Positions 44,884 to 57,051 of a stretch of DNA of 64,000 nucleotides are shown piece by piece. This DNA is from Cladopsammia gracilis (Eukaryota; Cnidaria; Anthozoa; Scleractinia; Dendrophylliidae): contig JAJGOT010000034.1 of assembly GCA_022457155.1 (NCBI GenBank), positions 2,031,501 to 2,095,500 of the forward strand. The letters are read 5' to 3'. The notes under the pieces were generated by a model. The model was not told the origin of the DNA and did not search any database. It saw nothing but the letters and a program-made list of their open reading frames with translations. Within the stretch, counting starts at the first letter, position 1. Every line of letters starts with the position of its first letter. Made by a program: the position numbers and the translations under genes.

Positions 44884-45121
44884 CCTTAAAGGGGCAGTAT
44901 CATGAGGGCGAAACTTGAAAACTGGGCCGACGTTTTCAAGTTTGATTCGGCAAATTCAAAAAGGCCGTCGAGAAGTGGAGGTATTTGTTGAATCAAAAAA
45001 TCCGTTTTGATAGCTGGAAGAAAAAAAAAATTACTTTTAACAGTGATATGTCCAAAATTCCGGTGCAAGAATAGTGAACAGTGCCGCGCGTGGAACCTCG
45101 TGATACTGCCCCTTTAAAGGT
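44884..45121. repeat. MITE with CTTTAAAGGGGCAGTATCA-type ends
   Basis: TTAAAGGGGCAGTATCATGAGG at the left is the near-inverse of CCTCGTGATACTGCCCCTTT at the right. The inside is non-coding. Confidence 0.8.
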
Positions 45122-45156
45122 AACACTGTAAGTGTTACCAAACGGGCAAGCATTTT

Positions 45157-45400
45157 TAGAGTGGCTTTTAGTTGAGTGTCGTTAAACCAAAACCAAAGTA
45201 ATTACTCTGACCAATCACAACAGACACAGACAATCCAATGAACCCACCTGGAAAACGCGTGCGAGCAAGTCACGATTGGTTTTGGTTTTACTTCTGATTG
45301 GTCGAGAATGTGGCGCGAGATTTTCTAGCCAATGACAAAGCGTAGCAATGCAAAACCAAAGCAATTGCGAAATTACTTTCGATATTCAAGTGCAAAACCG
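45157..45400. repeat. CCAAT-rich MITE, copy 3 (shortened)
   Basis: Same family as 36756-37041, with an internal deletion of about 45 bp after AACCCACCTGG and a decayed right end. Confidence 0.8.
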
Positions 45401-45710
45401 AAAAGAAGAGAAAAGAGTATACTAACCATGTTATGATTGGCTAGTTACGCCCAGTTATGGTGGATTAACAAAATCGGAATTGGTACTAAATCTTAAGTCA
45501 TAACGAGGGCCTTATCAGGAGATTTCTGTGGCGGATCTAGGAGGGGGACACCCTCCCCCTCCCCCACCTCATTATTTTCTAAAGAAAATAAAGCCAAAAG
45601 ATCCCAATGTTTTTCTTTTCATCTCGACCCATTTTCACACCTGGCCTCCATTCAATAAGCAAGACTGGATCGGCCAGTACTTTATCAAGATCCAGAGATA
45701 CATCTGGTCG

Positions 45711-46065
45711 TTACTGAAGTTGCGTTTCTTCTTCCTTTTTGGGCAGGGCGCCTGCAGCATCCTCTTGGCTGGCTTTCGTGGCATCAGATTCACCGATTGC
45801 GCTTTCTTTGTTCATGCTCTCGGAAGACGAAATCCTTGTCATGCCTATCTCAGGAATCCGCGGATTGGTAGCTGCACTGCTTTCTGGACGTTCTTCATAG
45901 GGAGAAAATTCCACTGGTCCGATGTCATCGTAATTCCCTTCGCCAGTACCGCCTTCAAACGCACCGGCACTGTCGTATCCGGGATTTTCAAAGGCAGCAA
46001 CCTGTCTTGTATTTGTTGCCTCCTCATCCTTTTCCTTTTCATAACTTAAGTTGCCTCGTTTTACC
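45711..46065 (-). CDS. LRP-like gene last exon: cytoplasmic tail
   Basis: This exon has 118 codons. A basic juxtamembrane start (RVKRGN) is followed by FENPGYD, matching the FxNPxY internalisation signal. An acidic region with NYDDIGP and SPYEERP could be phosphotyrosine sites. A Ser/Glu-rich end reaches the stop at 45711. The acceptor is TTACAG at 46071-46066. Confidence 0.75.
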
Positions 46066-47178
46066 CTGTAAACAGACATGATAACGTGGTCAGAAAGGAG
46101 AAAGAAACACGACAACAAAGCTAGCAAATATTCCCAATCAAAATTCAATGCAGGTCAGCGTGTTATGTTTTGTTAAACATGGAAAGGGAGCACAATGATT
46201 GAATGTTAGCAAACCTGCTATCGATTCACATTCAGAGAAATTATTTTGTCGCGATAAAGAAGAAAGTCCCATTGATGGGCGAAAAAGAGTCCGGTTGGAG
46301 TGTTTTTAGTCAATGCTCGGACTTTGTAGTCTTTGTCCCAAAAACAAACAAACAAACAAACAAACAAACAAACAAAAAACGACAAGCAAAACGGTCAACA
46401 TCGGTTAAGATTCACTGGGCTTAATTAGCTACCGCGCGGCATGAAATTGCGTTTCGCGTAACAATAAAATTTTCGCGAATTAGGATTTCAGACTTTACCG
46501 CTAGGAACAAATTTTCGCGGATCTCGGTTTTTCACGTGCATGTTAGAAAACCCGCGAACTGGCGAACTGGCGCGCAATTAGATCCCGCGAAAATTTCATG
46601 CCACACGGTATGTCAATGACAAAAACGTATTATGCTCTTAACTATAACCTCAAGCACATTTTACGCTTCTCTCATGTTATCTTACTGCGCCTTTCAATAA
46701 CATGCGGAATTTGAAATTCAAATTTCCACCAACAATTGCGTTTTACACTGCCGTCAATCATCTTAGCTTACCTCTCAGGAAACAGATCTTCACTTCAATG
46801 AGGTCAAAGGGTCACGTCCGTGCATTATGATTGGTAGATTTCGATCCATTTTGTTTGTTTCTTTTTTACATGGTCCGTTGGCTTTCGTATTAATTATGAT
46901 TGACGGCAGGAAATAACGCAACTGTTGGCGGAGATTTGAATTTCAACTTCCGCATGTTATTGAAAGGTGTTTCGATACAGTTTTCTGGAGGTGATACCCA
47001 CATTTTTCAATGGGCTTTTAAGCGGTCTTTTCTATGGCTGGAGGTTAACTAGAAAACTCATCCGTTAATTTAGCTGCCAGGCTCAAAATTATATTAACTA
47101 TTTAAATTATCAGTACTTAGTTAATAAGATGTGTGTAGATATTTTTAAAATATAGTTGCAAAAAATAATGAGTAAATA

Positions 47179-47221
<43 letters not shown>

Positions 47222-49141
47222 CTATATCTTCTCGTTTTAAGTGAACCTATCGTAAAAAGACGTTGAGAGTAATGAATTTTTTCATTTTTATCAATGTTTT
47301 CATTTTTATCATTTTTCTAAAAATTATTCCAAGTTAGATCAACGTGAAATTTCACTATTAACTGGTTTTCAATTAAAGTTTGGCTAAATATATATTCTGG
47401 TAAAAGCGATCAATTTATCTCTCGATTAATTTATTACCGGTACACAAATAGTAAGGTTTGAAATGTTATTGCATTTATTTGAAATCAAACATACAGAATT
47501 TTTTAATTCTTGCAAAATATATATGCCATATACCATATTTTAAGATGTCTATGTGTGATTTTCAATGCGAAATCTTAAACGCGCAAAATTTCACTTTTAC
47601 TGATTTCGAAGTTTCTTGTTTGTCGTCGTCATGGTAATATCGATTTTACCAGAAAATATATCTTGCCAAACTTCAATAGGCCATTTGCACGATAGCGTCA
47701 TTTGACTACAACTACCAGAATTCATTTCGTTTTTCCTTTCTTATTTAAATTTTGTAATCCCAGTGCGGTTTAAATAACAATAGCCCTAATTTGCACTGCA
47801 AAACAAAAAACTGAAGGATTCTGGTAGTTGTAGTCATATGACGTCATCGTGCAAATGGCCTATTCAAAACCATTAAGTGGTGAAAATTTCACGTTAATTG
47901 ATCTCACTTGGAGTTGGCCGCTTAAAAGCCCATTGAAAAATGTATCGAACCACCTCAATTTCCCACGTGCATCCTTGACTTGACAGACCTTTAGACTAAG
48001 CATGAACTGTTTGAAATAGGAACTTCAGCTTCGAAATCCAAAAATTCGCTCCAAATCGTCAACATATATTGCAAAACCTCGATTGTTTTCACACCAGAAT
48101 ACTTATCGTTTACCTCATTTCCTTGCGAAAATCTGCCAAAATCGTCCTTTAAACTCTCCCATGTTTCCCATAGAAAAGCACAGAAATCAGAGAAATCGGG
48201 CTCTCTGCGACGTCACAAGCAGTTTATCTGGAAAGTACTTCATGTATGGTCCAAGTATGGAGGAACGAAAATTTGTAATGAAGGATGCTCCAAATCGTGA
48301 TTTCAGAGCGTAACATTTTTACATTAACAGAGATAAGTTAGACTTTTTTTCCAGTCAATGAGTATTTTGGACTCCAATGAGTTATTCTAATCAAAAAATA
48401 GCCAAAAGAAAGAGGCCAATTTCCATCAAACTGGCACTTTAAGATTAGCTTACTATTATTTCCAACGTATTTTAGACAAATTATTACATAGCTGTTTTTA
48501 TAGTTCCTCTATTTTTAGATTGTAAATATACAAGTGCATTTGGGAACATTCTGGAGAATGCGCTATATTAAGTAATAAATTATTCTAATTATTATTATTA
48601 TTATTATGGAAATGCGCGCACCAAGAAAATTACGAAAGGTGAAATACCTGAAATACCATACAGTGACAGCTGCAATAATCACTAATAATGCAACAGCTAC
48701 GACTACTCCAGCAATTAACCCTCCACTTGTTCCTTCTTTTTTAGCTGCACTGGTAGGTGTGGCTTTAATTGGTGTCGGCTTAAGCTTAGGCTTTGCTTCT
48801 AGGACGTTTCCGCCAATTTTCTGTCCTATTTCGGCAGCTTTCTTCTCGGTCACCTCGGCGAGGGTTTCACTTGGTACGGCCACGGATTTCCCATGTGCTG
48901 ACGTTTTTACCACAGCATACTCAACTTCAATTCCGCCATCGACTTTTCTTGGATCCGCCGGCATGTAAATATCGTGAATCGTAAAGGTGTCTTTCCTTAT
49001 CTCTCGTTTTGTAATAGATTCAGCACTGAAAGAATGGAGAGAAAAACAATATATATATACAGCAGTTTGCAAAAATTTTGAACCCCCCAAAATATATCAT
49101 TATATCCAGATATATAGCATTGTTAGAGAGCAGGGATATAA

Positions 49142-49185
<44 letters not shown>

Positions 49186-52100
49186 TGGGGGGGGGAGGGG
49201 TTCAAAATTTTTGCAAACTGCTGTATATATAGCTATTTCAATAAACGTTGTCGGATGAAAGTTTAAAGCCAAGACCGCAAGGTAGTATGGGTTAGGGTTA
49301 AAAGCCATTGAATAAAAATCCCATACTACTTTGCGGTCTTGGCTTTCTTCCGACAACGTTAATTGAAATAGCTGTATATTCAAATGCCTCGTGTGGTGCA
49401 GTTCTTATTTTTTAGTAGGAAATTTATGGGTTTGTTAAAATGCATTACAACAGAGTTGATTCTCTGATTATATATTTCTTGTTCAATTAGACTTTATTTT
49501 CTTTAGTTTTCTTTACATTTCTTCTGAGAAGGTTAATCGATTATCGCTGTAAAGAACTGATTTTAAGACAATATTAGAAATCAGACTGACGTATCTTACC
49601 TTTCAACTGAAATCGGACAATTTTCTGGGGTTTCAAAACAAAGTTCGTTAAGTACATCCACGATGGCTTGAATAAAGACCGTTTTGTTGAACTAAACAAA
49701 GATGGACAAAACTTGTTAGGAAGTTATGTAAATCAGTCGAAACGACCACGACCAGTATGGTCATATTACTGGTCTTAGCCCGTGCAAGGTAATACAAGAG
49801 GTCCTTGGATTCGGTATTCTGCGCTGTGAATTCGAGATTCAGTGAAATCCGTATTTGGCGTTGAAGATTTCGGTTCACTGCACTCCCGATTCAACGTCCG
49901 CGGATTCCTGATTTTCAAAAGTTTGTTGACTGGATGTCGGATTTCAAATCCCTGGATTCCGGATTCCAGGCACAAATATCTCTTGATTGCCGACTGTGAA
50001 TTACCTTAGACGGGATGAACTCTGGTCACTCCCAGTAATATGCACTTATGCCCAAAACCCAACTGGTATACTCCTGGCGCTACTTAGGTCTCCTACACCC
50101 CTCGGGGGTGATTGAGGGGTGGAGGAGTCAGGGCGAAAAATGCCCTCGCTGACTTTTAACGTTTATAACTTCAGAGACTTTTTTCTGAAATTTATCTGGA
50201 AACATTTTGATATGACAGATGTTCATTCAAGACATGTGACGTTTCCATGGCAACCATATTTTGACAACCACGCTTACCCAACTTGAATTTTCTGCTTGAA
50301 TGGACGTTTAATCTGAAAAATTTTTAAAACTTTCTAGAAGTAAATTTTATATTTTATATCATTTTTTAATTTTTCTTTTGATTTTGATTTTGGCGCTTTT
50401 GTAACATGATGGAAATCCAAGATGGTGGATACAAGATGGCGCCGTTAAGTCAGTTCATGTCACCTAACCCTAACCCTAACCCTAACCCTAACCCTAACCC
50501 TAACCCTAACCCTAACCCCTAACCCCTAACCCCTAACCCCTAACCCCTAACCCCTAACCCTAACCCCTAACCCCTAACCCTAACCCTAACCCTATCCGCC
50601 CCACCGGTCCCAGCAGCCCGGTTTGAATAGGGTTAAAATAGCAAGTGAAGCATTCATTCTGCGTATGTCCGGCTACTATTTTGTCTCTATTTTTTTCTTC
50701 AGCCATAACGTTTGGTAATTTCTTGGTGTTGCAGATGGTGTGATCACCAAATGACGTAAAACAAAAGATTCAAAAGACACTGAACAATACCTACACCACA
50801 ACACAAAAGCTAACCAACAATGGCTTCCGCAATACCAAGAAACACCCGGACGTTTTGACCAACGCTCTGAAAACCGCTACGTTTATCATCAACTTTTAAA
50901 GTGAAAAAGCTCTAGTTTCAGCCTCAACCGTTTATACGTGGGGGATAAAGCAAAATTTTGCCTCGAGACTGCATGCGTTTAACAGAAAAAAACGTTTTCT
51001 TATTCATACGGATATAAATGTTAATAATGAGATAGTAATCTTACCTCTTCTAAAGTAACTCCTTGGATAGTTACTTCGACGACTGTTTCTTCATCTACAA
51101 CATGAAAGATAAATTAACAATAAAATGTTGAATACCTCGCCGGGAAGCAAATGTCAATGGCGAAGGGGGGCCGAATACATGCGCTCGGCCGGCTGGCTCG
51201 GTTAGCCGGGATGACTTTTTTTCAGCCCGGTTTTGCGAGAGGCGAGCCAGCCCGGGCAAGAGCTAAATTTAGCATCAACGTTTTCGGCTGCGTTGGCTGG
51301 ATTTCACCAGCATTTTGGTTCATTTTTTCGTGCTTATAGAACTACATAGTCTTTTGTACCTACTTCTGTCGTGTAGAAAGAAAAATAACAATTTGCGGGC
51401 GAGCAGGTTTGTTCTGAAGCAAAATGTTTCGCTGGCCCGATAAACGCGATAACATGGAAAACTGTCAGCCAGGTCAGCCGGGATGCCGGCATCGCGATAG
51501 CAGGAAATCGGCTAACCGTGCTGTCGGCCGGTTTTCATGCAATCGCGACGTTGATTTTTGATGTGTTTGACTGGCTTGCTGGGATCTCAGCTAAACTGAA
51601 CCAGAAGAACACAAATACAAACGCCCAACTTTCCGGAGGATATCTTCCGTTTCCCTCCCGCGGAGCGACTGAGGTTCTGTGCACACTGTGCGCTTTTTAT
51701 CGCTTTTAACGGATATTCAGTTTTAAAACGCTTTTCTGTCTGCACGCGTACGTTGTCTTTCGCTTTCACTGTCCACGCGTAAACGATTAAAAAATGATAG
51801 AAAACGTTACGTTATTTAAAATGTTTTAAAAGGTGGGAACTAGTGAGCAGCACATCTGCGAATTTCTTGAGTTGGAAAACGGTTTTATTTTCTCCTGCGC
51901 GAATCGTGTGACTAACGCACACTTGATCAGGGAGTTTTATAATACAACTTATACTAGTATGCCTGTATATATTCCTAAAAGCGGACGCAGATCCGTATAT
52001 GTGTGTTTCTTTTTTACGCAATGTAAACTCCAGTCGGTTTTTAAATATATATACAGGCATACTAAGTTGTATTGTAAAACTCCCCGATGAAGTGTGCGTT

Positions 52101-54306
52101 AGTCACACAAAATGGTAGGAGAAAGTAAAACAGTTCAGTTTACAACTCAAGAAGTTCGCAGACTTTTAAAAAATTTATTAATGAAACGTGAAATTTCCAT
52201 ATTCCTTTACATTGTGTTGCCAAAAGGAACATGGAAATTTCCATGTTCCTTTACGTTATGATGCCTAAAGAAACATAGAAATTCCATGTTCCTTTACATT
52301 GTGTTAAAGCCTGGTTTCCATATAATCGCAACGATCGCAGCGATCGTTACGATCGACGTTCGCTGCGATTCTTGCGACCCTTGCGATCATATGGAAACCA
52401 ACACGTTGCGATCGCTGCGATCGTTGCGATCCGTTGCGATTGCGATCGCGGAGATAGAGAAATTTCTATAAAAGTTTACATTGTGTTGCCTAAAGAAACA
52501 TGTAAATTTCCATGTTCCTTTACATTGTGTTGACTAAAGAAACTTCTAAAGAAAGTTCAATGTTCCTTTATTTACATTGTGGTTACTCTGTTGCTAAAGC
52601 TAAAGAACAACGAAATTTCTATGTTATTTTTCTTATATGCAATGATCACCCAATTTCTTTCAAATGTGGCTATTTCTTTTTTCATACTTGGTAAATATAT
52701 TATCATTGATGTAAACTGATTACAAATTTTGAGATGGCATTATATTGACGGCTAGCTGGAAGAACGGATGTAATCCGTTGAAAAGGGATATTTATTTTCA
52801 AAAACGCTTCTCCGTCTACACGTGTGCGTTGTCATTCGTTTACGCTGTCCACGTGTAAACGATTGAAAATAATCAAAAACGTCATTTTGTAATAACTTGT
52901 TCGTCGTTGTTAAGTTTATGTTTTCGATCTCGCATAAACGTTTCAATGGTGAAGTGTTGGTATGATAGTAGTTGAGTAGTGAATGGGTGAAAAAAAGTAT
53001 AGGATGCAGTGTTATGTTGGAAACGCTCCAGCAAAAAATAATCAAAGACAGAAGACTACAATGAAAATGTCAGATAAAATGACGCATTAAATACTTGACG
53101 AAAATCACACTATTGCCGGTCTAAAAAAGTAACTCTTGTATTTCGATTTCAAGCTTAAGTTGTATATATAAAAATAAATAATATATAAATAGATTAATAA
53201 ATATAACTTACCTAACTGGAATGTGCAGTTAACGCCAGCATAGTAATCTACACATTCACACGTGTACCCAAAACCATTATCCACGCAATTTCCTCCGTTC
53301 TTGCAAGGATTAGGCTCGCAGTAGTCTACAGGAACAGTGGTCGTTAGTTTGGTTGTCGGTGGTGGGGTGGTTGTTGGTGGTATAAGTGATGTTGAACAGA
53401 TCCGTCCATCATCCACATCCGGACATGCGCATTGATACCCATTCGAGTTTAACAGACAGAGGTGAGTGCAGTTACCGTTGTTATTCATACAGGGATGATG
53501 AGCTAAAAAAAAAAAAAGAAAAAAACTTATCCATCAACAGAACAGTCGTATAACTGGTAGCGCATTCAACTCCCTTGCTATTAGAAATCTGCCTGTAAAA
53601 CTTTATTACCCAATCTCTTAAGTTAAAACATGTGCCTTATACGTTTTGTATTCTCAACCAATTGAACAACCACTCAATGACTAAGACTCTGGGCTTAGCA
53701 ATCCCCTAAAACAGAATTTCAAGCATTTATACATTCTGACACTTTCACCAAGTAACCAGGAATACAGCAGTCGAATCATGATGACACAGTATGGCGCTCG
53801 AAATTGTAGATATTTACTTGGACGATTGTAACAGCCTTCTTTGCAGTCATCCAAGACAAGAACAAGAAAAACTATTAAGTATTCAAAACATTGCTACACG
53901 GCTTATAGCTGGCGCCATACCAACCAATCCGTCACACTGCACTGGTGTTTCAAGAACTTCATTGGCTCCCAGTTAAATCACGTATTGATTTAAAAATTTT
54001 ACTGTTAACTTATAAAGACTTAGTTCTTAATGGTCACTCTCCCAGCTACTTATATTCTCTACAAACCAACTCGTTCGCTGCGCTCTTCCAACCTTTTCAC
54101 TTCTTCAAGTGCCTACAGTCTCTGCAGTTACTCATTATGGTCAACGTGCTCTCTCTTTTTATGCTCCTAAAATCTTGAACGATTCACTGAACTTTATCAA
54201 ATCATCTGAAACTCTAACAATTTTTAAAAGTCGTCTAAAAACTTTTCTTTGAAAAAAATCATGGATACTGTAAGCGCGTTGAGATTTTTAAAAGCGAGAT
54301 AAGAAC

Positions 54307-54341
<35 letters not shown>

Positions 54342-56879
54342 GTGTGCGCGAACAAGCTAATTCATGAGTAGTTTGTGAGTTGAATAATAATGAAAAGGAA
54401 ACTAGTGACCGTGGTGAAGAGGAGTGTGATTTATGATACGCTTTAACGAGTGCATAAGGCCATCCCCCAAAAAATTATTCGTTTTCCACCGCCCTCCCTC
54501 TTGTGAGAGTGTTTCAGTCGGTCGAGAAAACAAAAAAATTTACTTCAAGGGGACAGGATGATGTGCATATCAGACTGGTGTTTATTTCAGTTAAACCTGC
54601 GTTTCCAAGTATTTAATGTTGAGAGATATATGAATGACGTCCACAAACCGTTTGTTAGTAAAGGGTAGAGTGATTTTACTTCATCTGTGAAACACTATCT
54701 AACAATTAGTGTGTGATAGTCAAAATTAAACAAAAGAAAACAAAGGAATTATAGTCTAAAAGTGCGTACTATTCCACTAACTATTTCACAGATGAAGTAA
54801 AATCACTCTAAACGATGTCCATGATATCCACATTGTTTGTTAAAGAAGAAAGAATTATGTGCTTGTGAATTAGTTAAAATTTGCATGTCAGACAGTGCAT
54901 CTGGATATTTTTTATACTTTTCCAAAAAATTTGGTCAATCGGCGACGGGAAACGAAAAACATATTGGGATGGCTTAACAATCGCGCAAAAGCACGTTCCT
55001 CGATGTTACTTGTTTATTGCTGATTAAGCGAGACTGAGATTTTAGTATTCGCTAAAAAACTTACGGCATTAAAGTAAAGTCGTAACCGAAGAGAATAGGT
55101 ACTTAAACCTCAGTACAATTCGGGGAGTAATCGGGCGAGTAATTTCAAATCAGTCGAGCGCGTAGCGTAATTTGAAATTACGAGTACGAATTGAATTGTA
55201 CAATTCGAAGTCCAGGAACTAATTAGTCGCATCAATAACAAAATTCGACATTAAAAAATATATGCGAACTTTCATTCTACTTAAAACGTCCGGGATAATT
55301 TTCTGTCAGTTTGAAACCAGCAGAGAAACAGCAAAAAGAAGCCATTTAACTGCACCTGATTAACGCGTGCGCAACGTAGGCGTCCAATCACTAACAAAAC
55401 CAATTACAAAGAGTTGCAATAACAATACTCACTGTCTCGTGTTGGGTTCCCCTTTTTAATTGCCATTCCTCTTGGGGCAAACATTCTTGAAGCTACAACT
55501 TCCAAATTGCGATCCCATGCAGTTTTGTTGATCCGATATACCCCCCAATATTGGTTCCAATATACAAACTGGTCATCGAGCGCAACTCCATGTGGTCTAA
55601 AAAAATACCAGAAGCTTGAAAACAACGTTTGGACAGAATGATTGCCAGCTGTGTCGAGATCAATATACAACATACTTGACAAATAGGAGCTAACAAAGTA
55701 AAGTCGGTTCATTTGAACATCCAGGGAAAGGCCAATAGCATCGTATTCACGCCAATTCTTTGTCAACAAGGCAATAGTTCTGCGGTTTCCTCCGTCCATT
55801 TCAGCACCTTCAATAATTCCATGTCCCGACCAGTACATGTACCTAAAACATGAACAGATATATTTTGCGAAATTAAAAGAATCTTCAATGTTTCGTTAAA
55901 GGAGCACTTAGCTATCGGGGTACTCTTAAGATTAAGTAATGATCCGCATAAGAAGGATAGCGCTGAACGGCAATGGAATGTCAAGCACGATGGAATGTCA
56001 AGTTTTTTCATTGTTACAACCAGTGATCTCATTGGCCTAGACTCAAAAACCGCTAAAAAGTTAAGGTTCAAGGTGCATTTTGTCTAATTTTTTTAAGGTT
56101 TCAAATAATTTGAGACCCAATCGCACAACTAACAATTTTTAAAAGATATTGTATTTGGGGAACTTCATCAAAGAAGCAAAATTATTAGCTATTGTCTTCT
56201 GCTATTCTGATTGGTTAAGCACGAACATTTCCTAAAATTTATTTGACGCAATGGATTTTCTTTATTTTTATAATGAAATATAATTATTAACCATCAGCTC
56301 CTCCTCTAATCTTGAAATCAAAGATATTCTATGTGGGAAAGAGCCAATGCCGCAGAACAATGATTTGCTATATCGTTCTTATGTGGAACATTACTTAATA
56401 AAGATAAGAAATCTATTTCATTGCTTTCAAGAACCCGCACTGTCCCGATGGCGAACCGACTTTATCGTTAATAAAATTACGCAAATGTTGAATTTTCTTT
56501 TTTTCCCTCTTAGTGATGAAAAAAATTAGAGCCTATAACCCATATATTCACGTCCGGTACTTTTAGGCGTCCCCTTTCAAATTTCCGTCACGTTTTGGGG
56601 GAGTCCCGCCCGGGCACAACACCTAGTTAGCCCCATTTGAAGAGCGGTAATTTATTAGCAAGTTGTACTTTATATCTTCTTTTTACTGTTTTCACAAACT
56701 GTATGGGGCATGTAATAACCTGGAAATTAACAATGATAAGCTTATTGATGCAAGTCAACTAAACAGGGAAATGCAACCCTCCCATGAACTGCCAAGGGCA
56801 CGGTCGCTGGCATGCACCGATGTGAATACGGCTTACTGTAAGTACCCGAGCCAATATTGGCCACGGTGATCTGGTTTCG

Positions 56880-56967
<88 letters not shown>

Positions 56968-57001
56968 TGGTAAGTAAGTAAGTAAGTAAGTAAGTAAGTT
57001 G

Positions 57002-57051
<50 letters not shown>

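Larger units (their letters stand above)
42438..45710. other. Intergenic interval between convergent Ly6-type and LRP-like genes
   Basis: No gene supported. It holds a poly(G)-bounded element (43794-44233), a MITE (44884-45121) and the third CCAAT-rich MITE. I saw no clear AATAAA signal shortly after either stop codon. Confidence 0.5.

Noticed and set aside
49020..49383. Overlapping ORFs on both strands
   Set aside because: They mirror each other because the region is palindromic, and they consist of translated TA and G runs.
50461..50598. Chromosome end
   Set aside because: Coding exons of the same gene lie on both sides.
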